IMG/VR virus record: IMGVR_UViG_3300034061_002332
Coordinates: 1 to 26,986 of that record
Length of the DNA stretch: 26,986 bases
Reading direction: 5' to 3' (one strand)
DNA from: a virus
Under the pieces are notes generated by a model. It saw only the letters and a list, made by a program, of their open reading frames with translations. It did no database searches and was not told where the DNA came from. The translations under genes were made by a program, and so were the position numbers. Positions 10,301 to 17,528 of this stretch are shown in pieces. The first letter of the stretch is position 1. Each line of letters begins with the position of its first letter.

Positions 10301-11347
10301 CCTATGGCATGGAATGAGATGTTTACGGGCAACATTCCAATTGACTCAAAGGAACGTCAGCGGTGGCAGAAGCTAGGCATTCAGGCTCGTTCTGTCAAGA
10401 TTGGGGGCCAGTACATCTCGTATAATGCTCTGGAACCTCTTTCCAACATCATTGCTGCTGTTGCGGATATTATAGCGGTTTTCAAGGTAGGCGGTGCTGA
10501 TCTTGGCGAACGACTTCTTGGACAAGTTGTCCTGGCTATTGCAGCAAGCTTTACCGAAAAGAGTTACTTTTCTGGTTTGGCTGCTCTTGGTGAGTTTCTA
10601 ACCCCTGAAAACTGGACCTCCACTACGGCCATGAAGGGCCTCCTTAGCATGGCCAACAACCAAACACCCCTTGCTGGGGCTCGTAGGGCATTGTCGAACA
10701 GCATGAATCCATATATGCGGGAATACAGCAATGAGTTCGAACGCCTTCTGAATGTAGCTCTTCCTGGCTATGCTATGACTCGTCCAGAAGTCATTGATGT
10801 GCTTACGGGTAAACCACTCCGCAACCCAAATGGTGGGCTTTGGAATGCCAACGTCCCCTTCGAAGTGAGCCCTGAAAACAAGGATCCTGTGGCTAAATTC
10901 CTTATGGAGATTGAATTTGCCTGGAAAGACAGTCTGGATAAGGCCCCCAATGGTCGCCCCATGACTGCGGAACAGAAGCAATTCATCCGCAAGGAGATGT
11001 ACCGCAACGGACTTCGCAGGGACATTGATAGCCTCCGCAAACTGGATTGGGTTAAGGAGGACCTTACCAAGTGGAAGAACCGCAACAAGGGTGCCATGAG
11101 TGACTACACTCGTGATACTCCGCTGGTCAATGATGAGGTCAAGAAGCTTTGGGATGATTCCAAGCGTCGAGCCTTTGAAAAACTAGAGCTGGAAGATGCG
11201 GTGATTGCGGAACAGAACCGTAAAATTCGTGCTGCCCAGTATCAAACCCAACAGGGCAACTACAGCCCCGATCAACCCAAGGATTTCAGCACCGCTGATG
11301 TTGAAGGGTTGAACAGAGTCTATCAGGACATCATGAACTTCAAGTAA
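7373..11347 (+). CDS. Internal virion protein D (T7 gp16-like)
   Basis: I start this at the ATG at 7373 (MAEYKEIDG, 1324 aa). An in-frame TTG at 7298 would add 25 residues read straight through a hairpin. The length matches T7 gp16 (1318 aa), as does its place before the tail fibre. The N-terminus has a Lys/Ala/Glu coiled-coil-like segment at about residues 20-60. Long helical regions follow, with hydrophobic stretches near VAAVAPMAWNEMF and SNIIAAVADIIAVFKVGG that could enter the inner membrane. I see no lytic transglycosylase signature at the N-terminus, unlike T7 gp16. In T7 this protein forms the periplasmic/inner-membrane part of the ejection channel. The tail fibre gene follows after 3 bases. 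Confidence 0.85.
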   Translation: MAEYKEIDGVPVLDAAAITKQNRATAAAKKKAEEEKRKRQEAEKQRAAAEKKAAQERQFNESLVNPLESAKPFGQFISDPGDVITGVADRMLGTKTQEIYRKGQSQIPGLGAAKEVLGTVRQAGADIIESPVDLVSQIALDATVNLGKRPYEDGYKRALSDIGIEGPKTGVGQAASKLLSIIATVIAARRLPGGKFGTAPIDPKLQGVAKLGAKGKKLALEDLVPGAVADFLLTNVKDGNFSDAVKSMVPEEYRDSFVFGLSTERLGNPWLNRAKSALEGGPLNFAGNALAAMVAGRFAAQAAKKAGKSDAEALAEGVNVAATKSDELAKETDNLQSKESGAWNDVREEELNKLLQDEQKIRERISATDPEDADVLEGLNKELNDVMDKQKEIDNTILEAGNPESKYEYWETQGTVKPEPINRVAADQLELETSKISIHGASGKTMTDSAIRGAGYKDTWVEQAVRKYEKDVDVAEISRLTGKTVDEVIGNASRIYRDFMDSLRPYDEMVAEEGEAALIRRLFEEQKATLTLNETGRQVPTSESLVAMKAIVGDFSNQIYDLAKQAEEADQAQIYNFNSFDRAVDRLVGVLEFYKEGTNFFGGSLNSLKQSITKNVEAGEAAMAARDFEMDDVVTPRRLKKWAQEVKDAYRKGDAEAVDKMRALVRAMVLAGGDPSQTVSFASTAMQMFGKNQMSLFYNSILSGTKTIIRNFSGVYRLVEAPTSMAISGAWKGDKATIKAALAGYSAITQSTQEALRVALRTWQTGIPASSTVHRVVQDAESRTMLEAMEQVAKTPTEKLTVALLKAQYRSAEFLDFPSRLLVSMDDAFKTILVRQRIAEIATYKAYQEGPLDVAARTKAYVNEYAKYIDPNTGQIKDAGLQKYAEIGTYQNDPGVGLNHLSAALDNLPYIGPAGRLAIPFIRTPANIFAYQLEHLPLTAKFSKQYQDAMASGDPLLIAEYEGRQAVGTMIVAAVAPMAWNEMFTGNIPIDSKERQRWQKLGIQARSVKIGGQYISYNALEPLSNIIAAVADIIAVFKVGGADLGERLLGQVVLAIAASFTEKSYFSGLAALGEFLTPENWTSTTAMKGLLSMANNQTPLAGARRALSNSMNPYMREYSNEFERLLNVALPGYAMTRPEVIDVLTGKPLRNPNGGLWNANVPFEVSPENKDPVAKFLMEIEFAWKDSLDKAPNGRPMTAEQKQFIRKEMYRNGLRRDIDSLRKLDWVKEDLTKWKNRNKGAMSDYTRDTPLVNDEVKKLWDDSKRRAFEKLELEDAVIAEQNRKIRAAQYQTQQGNYSPDQPKDFSTADVEGLNRVYQDIMNFK

Positions 11348-11350
11348 ACC

Positions 11351-13642
11351 ATGGCTGTTACTCAGAACACCTATACGGGGAATGGGTCTACCACGATCTA
11401 TTCCCTGTCCTTTTCCTACCTGGATAAGGCCGATGTCAAGGTTACGGTTAACAACGTACTCGTAACCAACTACATCTTTGCCACCGCTTCGTCCATTCAG
11501 TTCTCGACGGCCCCTTCTGCTGGGGCTGCCATTCGAATCTATCGGGACACCGATACGGATCAGACAAAGGCCACCTTTTTTGCTGGTTCGGCCATCAAGG
11601 CCAAGGATCTGAATTCTAACTTCACTCAGACCCTTTACGCCGTTCAAGAGATTGCCTTTAGGGCCCTCAACAAGATTGGGGATACCATGCAAGGTATTCT
11701 CAACATGGGTGGGTTCAGGATTACCAACCTTGGGACGCCCGCTGCTGATGCTGATGGTGCCACCAAGAAGTACGTGGATGACCGCTATGGTGATCTAGAG
11801 ATTCCTGGTGTTACTCGGTGGCGGAAGACTGCTACTGCCGGTCAGACAACCTTTTCGGGCGGTGGAGACTACGGTGGGACTCTTGCCTACTCCGCCAGCA
11901 GGGAAACGGTCTATGTCAATGGTGCCCTTCAGCAGCGCAATGTAGACTATACAGCAGACAACGGAACCAGCATTGTCTTCACTCCAGCCCTTGTTCTTGG
12001 GGATGTGGTGGATGTTCACTGTGTCAATAACGCTGCTGGTATTACCACCGATCAGGCCAGTGGGGTCTATTGGGCGCAGAGTGGATCTGGTGCAACCACT
12101 AGGACTGTTGATTCCAAGCTTAAGGATGTGGTGTCCGTTAAGGACTTTGGAGCTGTAGCTGATGGCAATTTTACGTCTGGAGCAGGAGCCGACAATTCAG
12201 CCGCATTTCAGGCTGCCATCAATAGTCTTACGTCCCCACTGAATGGCGGAAGGGCGCTTTTTGTTCCAGCAGGTGTTTACAAGCTATCGTCTCAAATCAC
12301 GGTCCCATCTGGTATTTCAATTATTGGCGACGGTCCATGGTCGTCTATTGTCTTCTGCCCTAATGCTTTCGCAAACACGGGTGGCTTGATTCGGCTAAAT
12401 GGGGCTGGCGGTCCGCCCACGTCTATTAGCGGCCTAGGAATCCTTGCACAGACTGGAGGAGCTTCTGGTTATGGCCTTGTGTCCGTGGCAAATGGAGTAT
12501 TTCTGGATTGGCTTTGGGTCAACGGATTTGGCGTTGGGATTCAACTCAGTCAAACAGACAATTTCTTGTCTAATTTTGCATCTGAGCTTAATACTACCAA
12601 TGTCTACATTACTGAAACAGACGTCAATGTTGAGCACGGCACGGTTTATGGTGGTATTAACGGAATCACGGTAGCCAACTCCTCTTCTGTAGGGAATGGC
12701 CGGGTTCACATTACTGGCGTCAGAGCTACAACGTGCGCTCAAAATGGCTTCTTCATTGGTCCTGCCAAATACGTTGACATTAATGGATGCTCAGCCTCGC
12801 ATGTCAACAACGGGACGCTGACTGTTTCTGGAATTAGCGTTAACACATCCAGCGATGTTTCAATCAACGGATTCAATGGATCCTTGGGTACAACCTCTAC
12901 AACAAGTGTTGGCATTAAAGTGATTGCTTCCAACCGGGTAGCAATTAACGGGGGTCAGCTGCGAGGCTTTATTGACGGGGTTACAACTAATAACTCTGGA
13001 GACGTTACCATCAATGGTGTTCAAGCTACTTCTAATGGAAGAAGCGGGTTTTATCTGAACGCAGGGTCTCGCATTGTTGTCACAAATTGTATTGCTAGGT
13101 CTAACGGAACAGCAGGTGTGAGTGACTATGGCATTATCTCGGCCAACTCTGATGCCAACTCAACACATACCCTTGTCAACAATACTTGCACCGACGTATC
13201 CGGTGGAGTCCAGGACTACGGCATTGTTGCCTCGATTTCTCAGGCTACTAGCTTCACCGTCATAGATGGCAATGTCTGTCAAAACAATAACACGGCAGAC
13301 ATTTATCTTGAGGGGGCAAATAGTGGGAACATCAAACTTGGAAACTCCAACATCACAGGGTCAATCCTGGAAATAACGCCGCCTTCTGTTGCGTCGTCGG
13401 CAACGTTGACGCTCCCTCGTGGTGCCGACTTGGTGTCAGTCACTGGTACAACTGGTATTACATCTATTGTTGCAACTGGAAACGCCAGAAGGAGAGTGAC
13501 GTTGAACTTTGCTGGAGCGTTGACTGTAACCGATGGCTCCAACCTCAAGTTGGCTGGAAACTTCACAACAACGGCTGATGATACGTTGACTTTGTATTGC
13601 GACGGAACGAACTGGATTGAAATTGCTCGCTCTATTAACTAA
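11351..13642 (+). CDS. Tail fibre/tailspike: T7 gp17-type N-terminus fused to beta-helix
   Basis: Residues 1 to about 150 match the T7 tail fibre N-terminal domain that binds the tail: NGSTTIYSLSFSYLDKADV, then IRIYRDTD, ATFFAGSAIKAKDLN and ITNLGTPAADADGATKKYVD. From about residue 262 (SVKDFGAVADG) a right-handed beta-helix of the pectate-lyase-like superfamily begins, with many Asn/Gly/Val-rich turns up to about 640. The last ~85 residues (TLTLPRGADLVSVTGTTGI through DGTNWIEIARS) match a common tailspike C-terminal domain. The product (763 aa) probably binds, and may cleave, host surface polysaccharide; no catalytic residues can be assigned. Its TAA overlaps the ATG of a second tailspike. 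Confidence 0.9.
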   Translation: MAVTQNTYTGNGSTTIYSLSFSYLDKADVKVTVNNVLVTNYIFATASSIQFSTAPSAGAAIRIYRDTDTDQTKATFFAGSAIKAKDLNSNFTQTLYAVQEIAFRALNKIGDTMQGILNMGGFRITNLGTPAADADGATKKYVDDRYGDLEIPGVTRWRKTATAGQTTFSGGGDYGGTLAYSASRETVYVNGALQQRNVDYTADNGTSIVFTPALVLGDVVDVHCVNNAAGITTDQASGVYWAQSGSGATTRTVDSKLKDVVSVKDFGAVADGNFTSGAGADNSAAFQAAINSLTSPLNGGRALFVPAGVYKLSSQITVPSGISIIGDGPWSSIVFCPNAFANTGGLIRLNGAGGPPTSISGLGILAQTGGASGYGLVSVANGVFLDWLWVNGFGVGIQLSQTDNFLSNFASELNTTNVYITETDVNVEHGTVYGGINGITVANSSSVGNGRVHITGVRATTCAQNGFFIGPAKYVDINGCSASHVNNGTLTVSGISVNTSSDVSINGFNGSLGTTSTTSVGIKVIASNRVAINGGQLRGFIDGVTTNNSGDVTINGVQATSNGRSGFYLNAGSRIVVTNCIARSNGTAGVSDYGIISANSDANSTHTLVNNTCTDVSGGVQDYGIVASISQATSFTVIDGNVCQNNNTADIYLEGANSGNIKLGNSNITGSILEITPPSVASSATLTLPRGADLVSVTGTTGITSIVATGNARRRVTLNFAGALTVTDGSNLKLAGNFTTTADDTLTLYCDGTNWIEIARSIN

Positions 13643-15264
13643 TGACAAAAACACGAGACCTAGCCGACCTTGGTGGCGGCTTTATACAAACAGGAATTGG
13701 TGCTGTTCAGAGGACCGTTGAGGCGAAGCTAAGGGATGTTGTATCCGTAAAAGACTTTGGGGCCGTTGGAGATGGGGTTACGGATGATACGGCTGCGATT
13801 CAGGCCGCTATCAATGCTGTCAATTCCAAGGGGGGCGGAACTCTGTTTTTCCCCAATGGCGGTTACAGGTTAACGTCTACAATTACGTTGAAACCAAACG
13901 TTTCTATTATTGGAGAAACGAAAGGAGAGTGGGGGACTCCCAATACTGGCGTCTATTTCCGCAAAGCTTTTGTAACTGGTTCTGTGTTTCACTCACCAAG
14001 CAGTCAAACACTTTTGGGAATCACCTTTGAAAACTTCTGGATTCAAGGAAACAAAGGTGGAATTGGTGGAGCAAATGGAAACGGCATTTGGATTGAACTT
14101 GCCCACGATGTTATCTTTAGGAATGTATGGGTACATGAATGTCCAAGCAGTGGATTCGTCATTGGATCTGGTTCTGCATCTTATCATAACTATTTTTATA
14201 ATTGCTACGCATCTTTCAATGGAGCATGTGGCTATATAATTCAGTCAGACTGGGCGCGTCTTGTTGATTGTTGGGCCGATGGTAACTTCATTGGCATCCA
14301 ATTTCCAGCCACCAATGCCGGTAGTCACTCATTTATTAGTCGTTGCCACTTTGAGGAATGGGAACAGGCTGCCATTAGCATTGAAGGCAATCCTGGGATA
14401 GGCGGTGGCGGAAATCATTGCATTACTGAATGCAAGTTCTATAGCCGCCCATACAACGTTGGATGGGCAGCCCATGGAATCTTCTTCAATGGTGCAACTG
14501 GAGCAAGTGGCTGCAGTAGTAACAAGATTATCAATAATTTCTTCACTTATCAGACAACTTATGGCCCTACCAAAGTTGGAAAATACGCCATTTACTTGTT
14601 TGGTGGTGCCTGTCTAGATAACATAATTTCTGGAAACATTATCGGAAACTTTGAAAGAGGAATTAGCATCAACTCTGGCTCTATTCGCACAGCAGTTTCC
14701 AAAAATACCATTGAGAGTTGTACGCTAGCTATCAGTAATAATGCTGCGTACAGCGACATTAAAGGTAATACATTTCTTGCCAACACTGCTGACTTGTCGG
14801 ATACGGGGACGTTGGCATGGATAACCGACAACAACTTTGCGGTTGCTCCGGCACTCCATTTCTCTGATTTTTGTGCCAACAACAATAGCGGCAGTATTGG
14901 CAGCTTTTCTCCTGATGTTGCCTTTGGCGGTGGCAATACCGGCATTACTTACACACAGCGTAATGGCCGCTTTGAGAAAACTGGCAAGACCGTCCACTAC
15001 TGGTTTGACATCATTCTTTCCAACAAGGGTTCGTCAACAGGCACGCTTACATTAAATCTCCCTATTCCCCCAAGAGCTGGTATCTCTGCACCGGGTACGG
15101 CTTGGTTTTACCAAGGAAATACAGTTTCTGCGACCAGCTTCAGTTACGTGAACCCATCCAACGCATTGGTGTATTTCCTTGAAAGTCCAACTGCCTTTGT
15201 CAGTGACACACAGCTAACCAATACTGCCGGGTTTAGTGGGTATCTTTGCTATGAATCAGCCTAA
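13642..15264 (+). CDS. Second tailspike, beta-helix protein
   Basis: The 540-aa protein starts MTKTRDLADLGGGFIQTG and goes straight into VEAKLRDVVSVKDFGAVGDG, then DDTAAIQAAINAVNSKGGG, a standard entry into a pectate-lyase-like beta-helix. It lacks the T7-type tail-binding N-terminus, so it must attach through its short N-terminal peptide, the neighbouring fibre or another anchor. The junction SVKDFGAV.DG is shared with the preceding gene. About residues 400-540 form a separate beta-rich tip (RFEKTGKTVHYWFDIIL, then LNLPIPPRAG), a type seen in tail proteins. The last residues, GYLCYESA, are typical of such tips. The stop overlap (TAATG) with the fibre gene suggests co-translation in defined ratio. 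Confidence 0.85.
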   Translation: MTKTRDLADLGGGFIQTGIGAVQRTVEAKLRDVVSVKDFGAVGDGVTDDTAAIQAAINAVNSKGGGTLFFPNGGYRLTSTITLKPNVSIIGETKGEWGTPNTGVYFRKAFVTGSVFHSPSSQTLLGITFENFWIQGNKGGIGGANGNGIWIELAHDVIFRNVWVHECPSSGFVIGSGSASYHNYFYNCYASFNGACGYIIQSDWARLVDCWADGNFIGIQFPATNAGSHSFISRCHFEEWEQAAISIEGNPGIGGGGNHCITECKFYSRPYNVGWAAHGIFFNGATGASGCSSNKIINNFFTYQTTYGPTKVGKYAIYLFGGACLDNIISGNIIGNFERGISINSGSIRTAVSKNTIESCTLAISNNAAYSDIKGNTFLANTADLSDTGTLAWITDNNFAVAPALHFSDFCANNNSGSIGSFSPDVAFGGGNTGITYTQRNGRFEKTGKTVHYWFDIILSNKGSSTGTLTLNLPIPPRAGISAPGTAWFYQGNTVSATSFSYVNPSNALVYFLESPTAFVSDTQLTNTAGFSGYLCYESA

Positions 15265-15302
15265 ACGGATGCCCTATTTTCTAAACTCTGTCCAATGCAA
15301 TA

Positions 15303-15431
15303 ATGGGAAACCCCAAGTCACTCAATAAGACAACCCACGTCCCTGGTCCCCCGAAGAAAACTAAGCAGGGCCAGGGACAGCATTCTTTGCCCAATCACGG
15401 GCGTAAACAATCACGAGGTCAAGGTAAATGA
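15303..15431 (+). CDS. Small basic protein, 42 aa
   Basis: ATG at 15303 opens a 42-residue frame (MGNPKSLNKTTHVPGPPKKT and onwards, ending RGQGK) that stops at TGA 15429-15431, in ATGA overlap with the next gene. It has nine Lys/Arg and no Asp or Glu, and is rich in Gly, Gln and Pro, so it is probably unstructured. The overlap with a real gene and the protein-like composition support coding. I recall similar tiny basic proteins in cyanophage genomes, often near virion genes, but no function is known to me. It could bind nucleic acid or the virion interior. Confidence 0.65.
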   Translation: MGNPKSLNKTTHVPGPPKKTKQGQGQHSLPNHGRKQSRGQGK

Positions 15432-15625
15432 TTACCATCTTCGGCATCAAGCTGACCTATGAGGCAGCTATCTTTTTCGGACTCTTCATTGCTTCTGAGG
15501 TTATTGGTCTCAGCAAGTATCGCTCCAACAGCGTTGTTCAGGTTCTGCTGAAAGTCGTCACCCTGCTGAAGCCCCTTCGGTCTGAGGATGAGCGTCTTCA
15601 GAAGATTAAAGATTCCTTCAAATGA
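15428..15625 (+). CDS. Small single-span membrane protein, candidate holin
   Basis: The 65-aa product has one clear hydrophobic helix at about residues 9-27 (LTYEAAIFFGLFIASEVIGL) followed by an amphipathic, charged C-terminus (LKPLRSEDERLQKIKDSFK). It overlaps the preceding 42-aa gene (ATGA) and the endolysin gene (its TGA overlaps the endolysin ATG). Being immediately upstream of the endolysin makes holin or another lysis role the simplest reading, though small membrane proteins of this type in cyanophages are generally unnamed. A second membrane protein at 19619 competes for the holin role, since T7 gene 17.5 lies next to gene 18. Confidence 0.75.
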   Translation: MITIFGIKLTYEAAIFFGLFIASEVIGLSKYRSNSVVQVLLKVVTLLKPLRSEDERLQKIKDSFK

Positions 15626-16608
15626 CCAACATCCTACTGCCAATCAGCCAATACTACCCCCAAACAGATAGTCGCACGGCTCACGCAGATAGGATGTGCT
15701 TTTCGAGCACGATGGCCATGGGTATCAAGTACCTGTGGCCTTCTTCTTTAAGCGGATCAAATGCGGACGATGATTATCTCCGCACCGTGCTTAAGTTTGG
15801 AGACACTACAAATTTTGTAGCACAAACCCAAGCTGCCAAGGAGTATAAGGTACGTGCTACCTTCCACAAAAACGGCAACCTCAGTGCCCTCCAGAAGCGG
15901 CTAGAAGAGGGTGTTCCCGTGCCTGTTGGGTTTCTCCATCATGGTACGCCTACGGCCCCTCGTGGGGGCGGCCACTGGGTTCTCCTGGTGGGTATGACGG
16001 ATACTCATGGTATTTTTCACGATCCGTATGGGGAACTTGATAATGTCAACGGCGGCTATGTGAGTCGTGGAAGGGGCGGTAAACAGGTCAGCTACTCCTG
16101 GAAGAACTGGCTTCCACGTTGGGAGGTAGAGGGGCCTAATACTGGGTGGTTTATGGATCTTCGTAGGATCGAAGACGTTAAGCCTGCCCCCGCTGCGGTG
16201 CCATTCGAGAACAGCTTTAATGGTGTTAGGAAGGCTGCGGCTAGTCTTGGAGCCAAGTTTCCAGAGGTTGTAGCAGCACAGTGGGCACTTGAGTCCAGCT
16301 GGGGCGTCCACACGTCTGGAAAGAACAACTTTTTCGGCATTAAGGGCACTCCAGGCACCGCAAAACAAACATCGGAGTTCATCAATGGGAAGTGGATCAC
16401 CATTTCCGATACCTTTAAGAACTACGAGACCCCTGTCGAATGTATTGATCACTTGATCACTCTTTGGTACAAGGACTACAAGGGGTACAAAGGCGTCAAT
16501 CGTGCCTTGGATTGGAGGGAATGCTGCCATCTACTTCAAAAAGAGGGGTATGCAACAGATCCTACCTATCCATCCAAACTCATTCAAATCATCTTGGAGA
16601 ATAACTGA
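15622..16608 (+). CDS. Bifunctional endolysin: C39-like peptidase plus GH73-like glucosaminidase
   Basis: Residues 1 to about 185 resemble a C39-like cysteine peptidase: DRMCFSSTMAM carries the candidate nucleophile Cys26, RGGGHWVLLVG gives His118, and IFHDPYG gives Asp134. Residues about 200-328 look like a GH73-type N-acetylglucosaminidase: FPEVVAAQWALESSWG with candidate acid Glu224, followed by SGKNNFFGIKG (to about 242), the family's usual pair of motifs. The enzyme would cut both peptide and glycan bonds of cell-wall peptidoglycan at the end of infection. No signal peptide is visible, so release would depend on a holin. A membrane protein gene overlaps its start. It replaces the T7 amidase (gp3.5) as lysis enzyme in this region. 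Confidence 0.88.
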   Translation: MTNILLPISQYYPQTDSRTAHADRMCFSSTMAMGIKYLWPSSLSGSNADDDYLRTVLKFGDTTNFVAQTQAAKEYKVRATFHKNGNLSALQKRLEEGVPVPVGFLHHGTPTAPRGGGHWVLLVGMTDTHGIFHDPYGELDNVNGGYVSRGRGGKQVSYSWKNWLPRWEVEGPNTGWFMDLRRIEDVKPAPAAVPFENSFNGVRKAAASLGAKFPEVVAAQWALESSWGVHTSGKNNFFGIKGTPGTAKQTSEFINGKWITISDTFKNYETPVECIDHLITLWYKDYKGYKGVNRALDWRECCHLLQKEGYATDPTYPSKLIQIILENN

Positions 16609-16949
16609 TGGCATCCATTACAACCAACGGCTCTACCAGTCCTGGAACTTTTGCTACCGAAGTTAGCACTACGGCATTTTATCTTGGAGCATCACGTTCC
16701 ATTACTCTTGCGGCTACAAGTGTAAACCAAGCACTGACGACAACGTGTCGTTTTGTGTCAATTAAATGTGCTGGTGGTAATCACTGTCATTATACAATTG
16801 GTGTTGGGGCTCAAACTGCGACTAGTTCGTCTCATTACCTGCGTACTGGCGAACGAATTTTACTAGCAGTTCCTCCTAATGCTAATATTGCCGCTATTCA
16901 GGGTACTGGAGCAGCAACTACTTTGTATATTTCCGAACTGACTGACTGA
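16608..16949 (+). CDS. Hypothetical small beta-rich protein
   Basis: The 113-aa protein is rich in Thr, Ser, Ala and Gly with short alternating hydrophobic segments (SITLAATSVNQALTTT, ERILLAVPPNANIAAIQG, TLYISELTD), as in small virion decoration proteins. Two cysteines and two histidines sit close together in IKCAGGNHCHYTIG (about residues 57-70), which could bind metal, but that is only a possibility. The start overlaps the endolysin stop (TGATG) and the next gene begins 2 bases after its stop. I do not recognise a named family. Confidence 0.75.
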   Translation: MASITTNGSTSPGTFATEVSTTAFYLGASRSITLAATSVNQALTTTCRFVSIKCAGGNHCHYTIGVGAQTATSSSHYLRTGERILLAVPPNANIAAIQGTGAATTLYISELTD

Positions 16950-16951
16950 TC

Positions 16952-17368
16952 ATGGCTACTAGCGCATTTAACAAGTTCAACAGTTTCACCGAAGCTCTTG
17001 CTGAAAAGGTCCACAATCTTGGATCTGACACCCTTGAGGTGGCCCTGACCAACACAGCTCCGGTTAGCACCAACACCCAACTGAGTAACATTACTCAGAT
17101 CTCCTACACCTTCCTCAATGCTCGTACCGTTACGGTGAGTGGCAGTGCTCAAACGAGTGGGGTCTATAAGCTTACCATTGCGGACAAGACTCTTACCTCG
17201 ACGGGTGGTTCTACTGGTCCGTTCCGGTATGTGGTGCTGTTCAACCAGACCGCAACCAACGACGAACTGATTGGTTGGTATGATTATGGCAGCTCTATTA
17301 CGCTTGGTGATGGAGAGTCGCTGCTGCTTAACTTCGATGATGCCGCTGGTGTTCTGACGATTACCTGA
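16952..17368 (+). CDS. Hypothetical virion protein, 138 aa
   Basis: It begins MATSAFNKFNSFTEALAEKV, continues through LEVALTNTAPVS and the turn-rich stretch PFRYVVLFNQTATNDELIGW, and ends LLLNFDDAAGVLTIT. This layout is one I recognise from many tailed-phage structural genes of unknown role, often called tail or head fibre-associated. It has no membrane segment and no cysteines, and looks like a compact beta-sandwich. It sits between small beta-rich proteins and a glycine-rich adhesin, which fits a particle-surface role. The gene is surely real; the role is inferred. Confidence 0.8.
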   Translation: MATSAFNKFNSFTEALAEKVHNLGSDTLEVALTNTAPVSTNTQLSNITQISYTFLNARTVTVSGSAQTSGVYKLTIADKTLTSTGGSTGPFRYVVLFNQTATNDELIGWYDYGSSITLGDGESLLLNFDDAAGVLTIT

Positions 17369-17372
17369 TACT

Positions 17373-17528
17373 ATGACTTGCGATTTTTTTCTCATTAAGG
17401 GAAACGTTATTGAGAACATCATTTGCATTGAAAGCAAGGAACTAGCGCAGGAATTGTTTCCTGGGTACCAACTGATTGAACGCACAGACGACAACAAACA
17501 GTTCAATCCTGGAGACACAATGCCATGA
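17373..17528 (+). CDS. Small protein upstream of glycine-rich adhesin, 51 aa
   Basis: ATG at 17373 opens a 51-codon frame, MTCDFFLIKGNVIENIICIE and so on to NKQFNPGDTMP, ending TGA 17526-17528 in ATGA overlap with the downstream gene. The pattern (a first beta hairpin with 'I-nv-i', a helix, and a final 'NPGD') resembles the short proteins encoded beside tail fibres, some of which are fibre-assembly helpers. It fills an otherwise empty 156-base gap in the operon and is coupled to the adhesin gene, which supports coding. Function is unproven. Confidence 0.7.
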   Translation: MTCDFFLIKGNVIENIICIESKELAQELFPGYQLIERTDDNKQFNPGDTMP

